Assembly: GCA_029240815.1 (NCBI GenBank) | Contig: JARDZO010000294.1 | Coordinates: 1-6,751 of the forward strand | DNA from: Brevibacillus sp. | Lineage (GTDB): Bacteria; Bacillota; Bacilli; Brevibacillales; Brevibacillaceae | Direction: 5' to 3' | Length of the DNA: 6,751 nucleotides | Shown here: positions 6,518 to 6,751 of the stretch, piece after piece | Position numbering within the stretch: position 1 is the first letter of the stretch | Layout of the letters: each line of letters opens with the position of its first letter | Notes under the pieces: model-generated | Databases searched by the model: none | Told to the model about the DNA's origin: nothing | Seen by the model: only the letters and a program-made list of their open reading frames with translations | Position numbers and translations under genes: made by a program

Positions 6518-6751
6518 ATGAACATTCAGCGACTGCCATGGGCAGGAATCCGCATCTCGGCCGGTAATACCACGATCATGATTGACCCTGTCAGCCGAAT
6601 ACCCGAGAAGCTCGGAAAGTCACGTGAGCCTATGTATTCTCTGAAAGATTTCGGGAAAGCGGATGCCGTACTCGTTACTCACCTGCATGATGATCATTTT
6701 GATCCTGCTGCTATTGAAGCGGCTTATGGAACATCGATTCCTGTCTACGTC
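6518..6751 (+). CDS. Metallo-beta-lactamase-fold hydrolase, N-terminal part
   Basis: 78 codons are visible and the frame is open to the right edge. The sequence begins with the short beta-strand pattern of this fold (AGIRISAGNTTIMIDP, 9-24) and carries the signature THLHDDH at 54-60, giving the dinuclear metal ligands His55, His57, Asp59 and His60. The style, with an early strand and IDP followed by a short insert before the HxHxDH motif, resembles the UlaG/YtkL-like group (COG2220); the substrate cannot be told. GAGGAGGA (6501-6508) lies 9 bases before the ATG; the ATG at 6508 is out of frame. It has its own promoter and operator array, so it is probably controlled apart from the ddp operon. 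Confidence 0.87.
   Translation, partial: MNIQRLPWAGIRISAGNTTIMIDPVSRIPEKLGKSREPMYSLKDFGKADAVLVTHLHDDHFDPAAIEAAYGTSIPVYV

Overview
The window looks like a chromosomal segment of a low-to-mid GC Gram-positive of the Bacillales; codon use, strong purine-rich ribosome binding sites, a TTG start and a lipoprotein signal would fit Brevibacillus or a relative. The genus is an inference from style, not a database match. All recognised genes lie on the + strand.

Region 1 (3-5814) is a dipeptide uptake and cleavage cluster. It begins with the C-terminal 122 residues of a VanX/DdpX-type zinc D-Ala-D-Ala dipeptidase. After a 64-base AT-rich spacer come a substrate-binding lipoprotein, two permeases and two ATPases of a peptide/nickel-family ABC importer. 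The order X-A-B-C-D-F is the same as the Escherichia coli ddpXABCDF operon, so the best reading is import of D-Ala-D-Ala (or similar wall-derived dipeptides) followed by hydrolysis to D-alanine. Gaps between the transporter genes are 25, 14, 19 and -4 bases, and each has a good ribosome binding site, so they are almost certainly one transcript.

Region 2 (5766-6387) is a small HTH_XRE plus cupin regulator whose start lies 49 bases inside the end of the last ATPase gene. It is therefore coupled to the operon and is the obvious candidate for its local regulator. An 18-bp hairpin 49 bases after its stop codon closes the unit.

Region 3 (6388-6751) starts a separate unit. A clear sigma-A-type promoter (TTTACA, 17 bases, TATGAT) is covered by four copies of the heptamer CTGRTAY in two inverted pairs, most likely a repressor operator. 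It drives the 5' end of a metallo-beta-lactamase-fold hydrolase that runs off the window.

No mobile element, CRISPR array, tRNA or rRNA was seen. Most of the window is ordinary metabolism and transport. The least explained signals are the four-site operator before the hydrolase gene, the truncated C-terminus of the second ATPase, and the pairing of a ddp-like locus with an XRE-cupin regulator.
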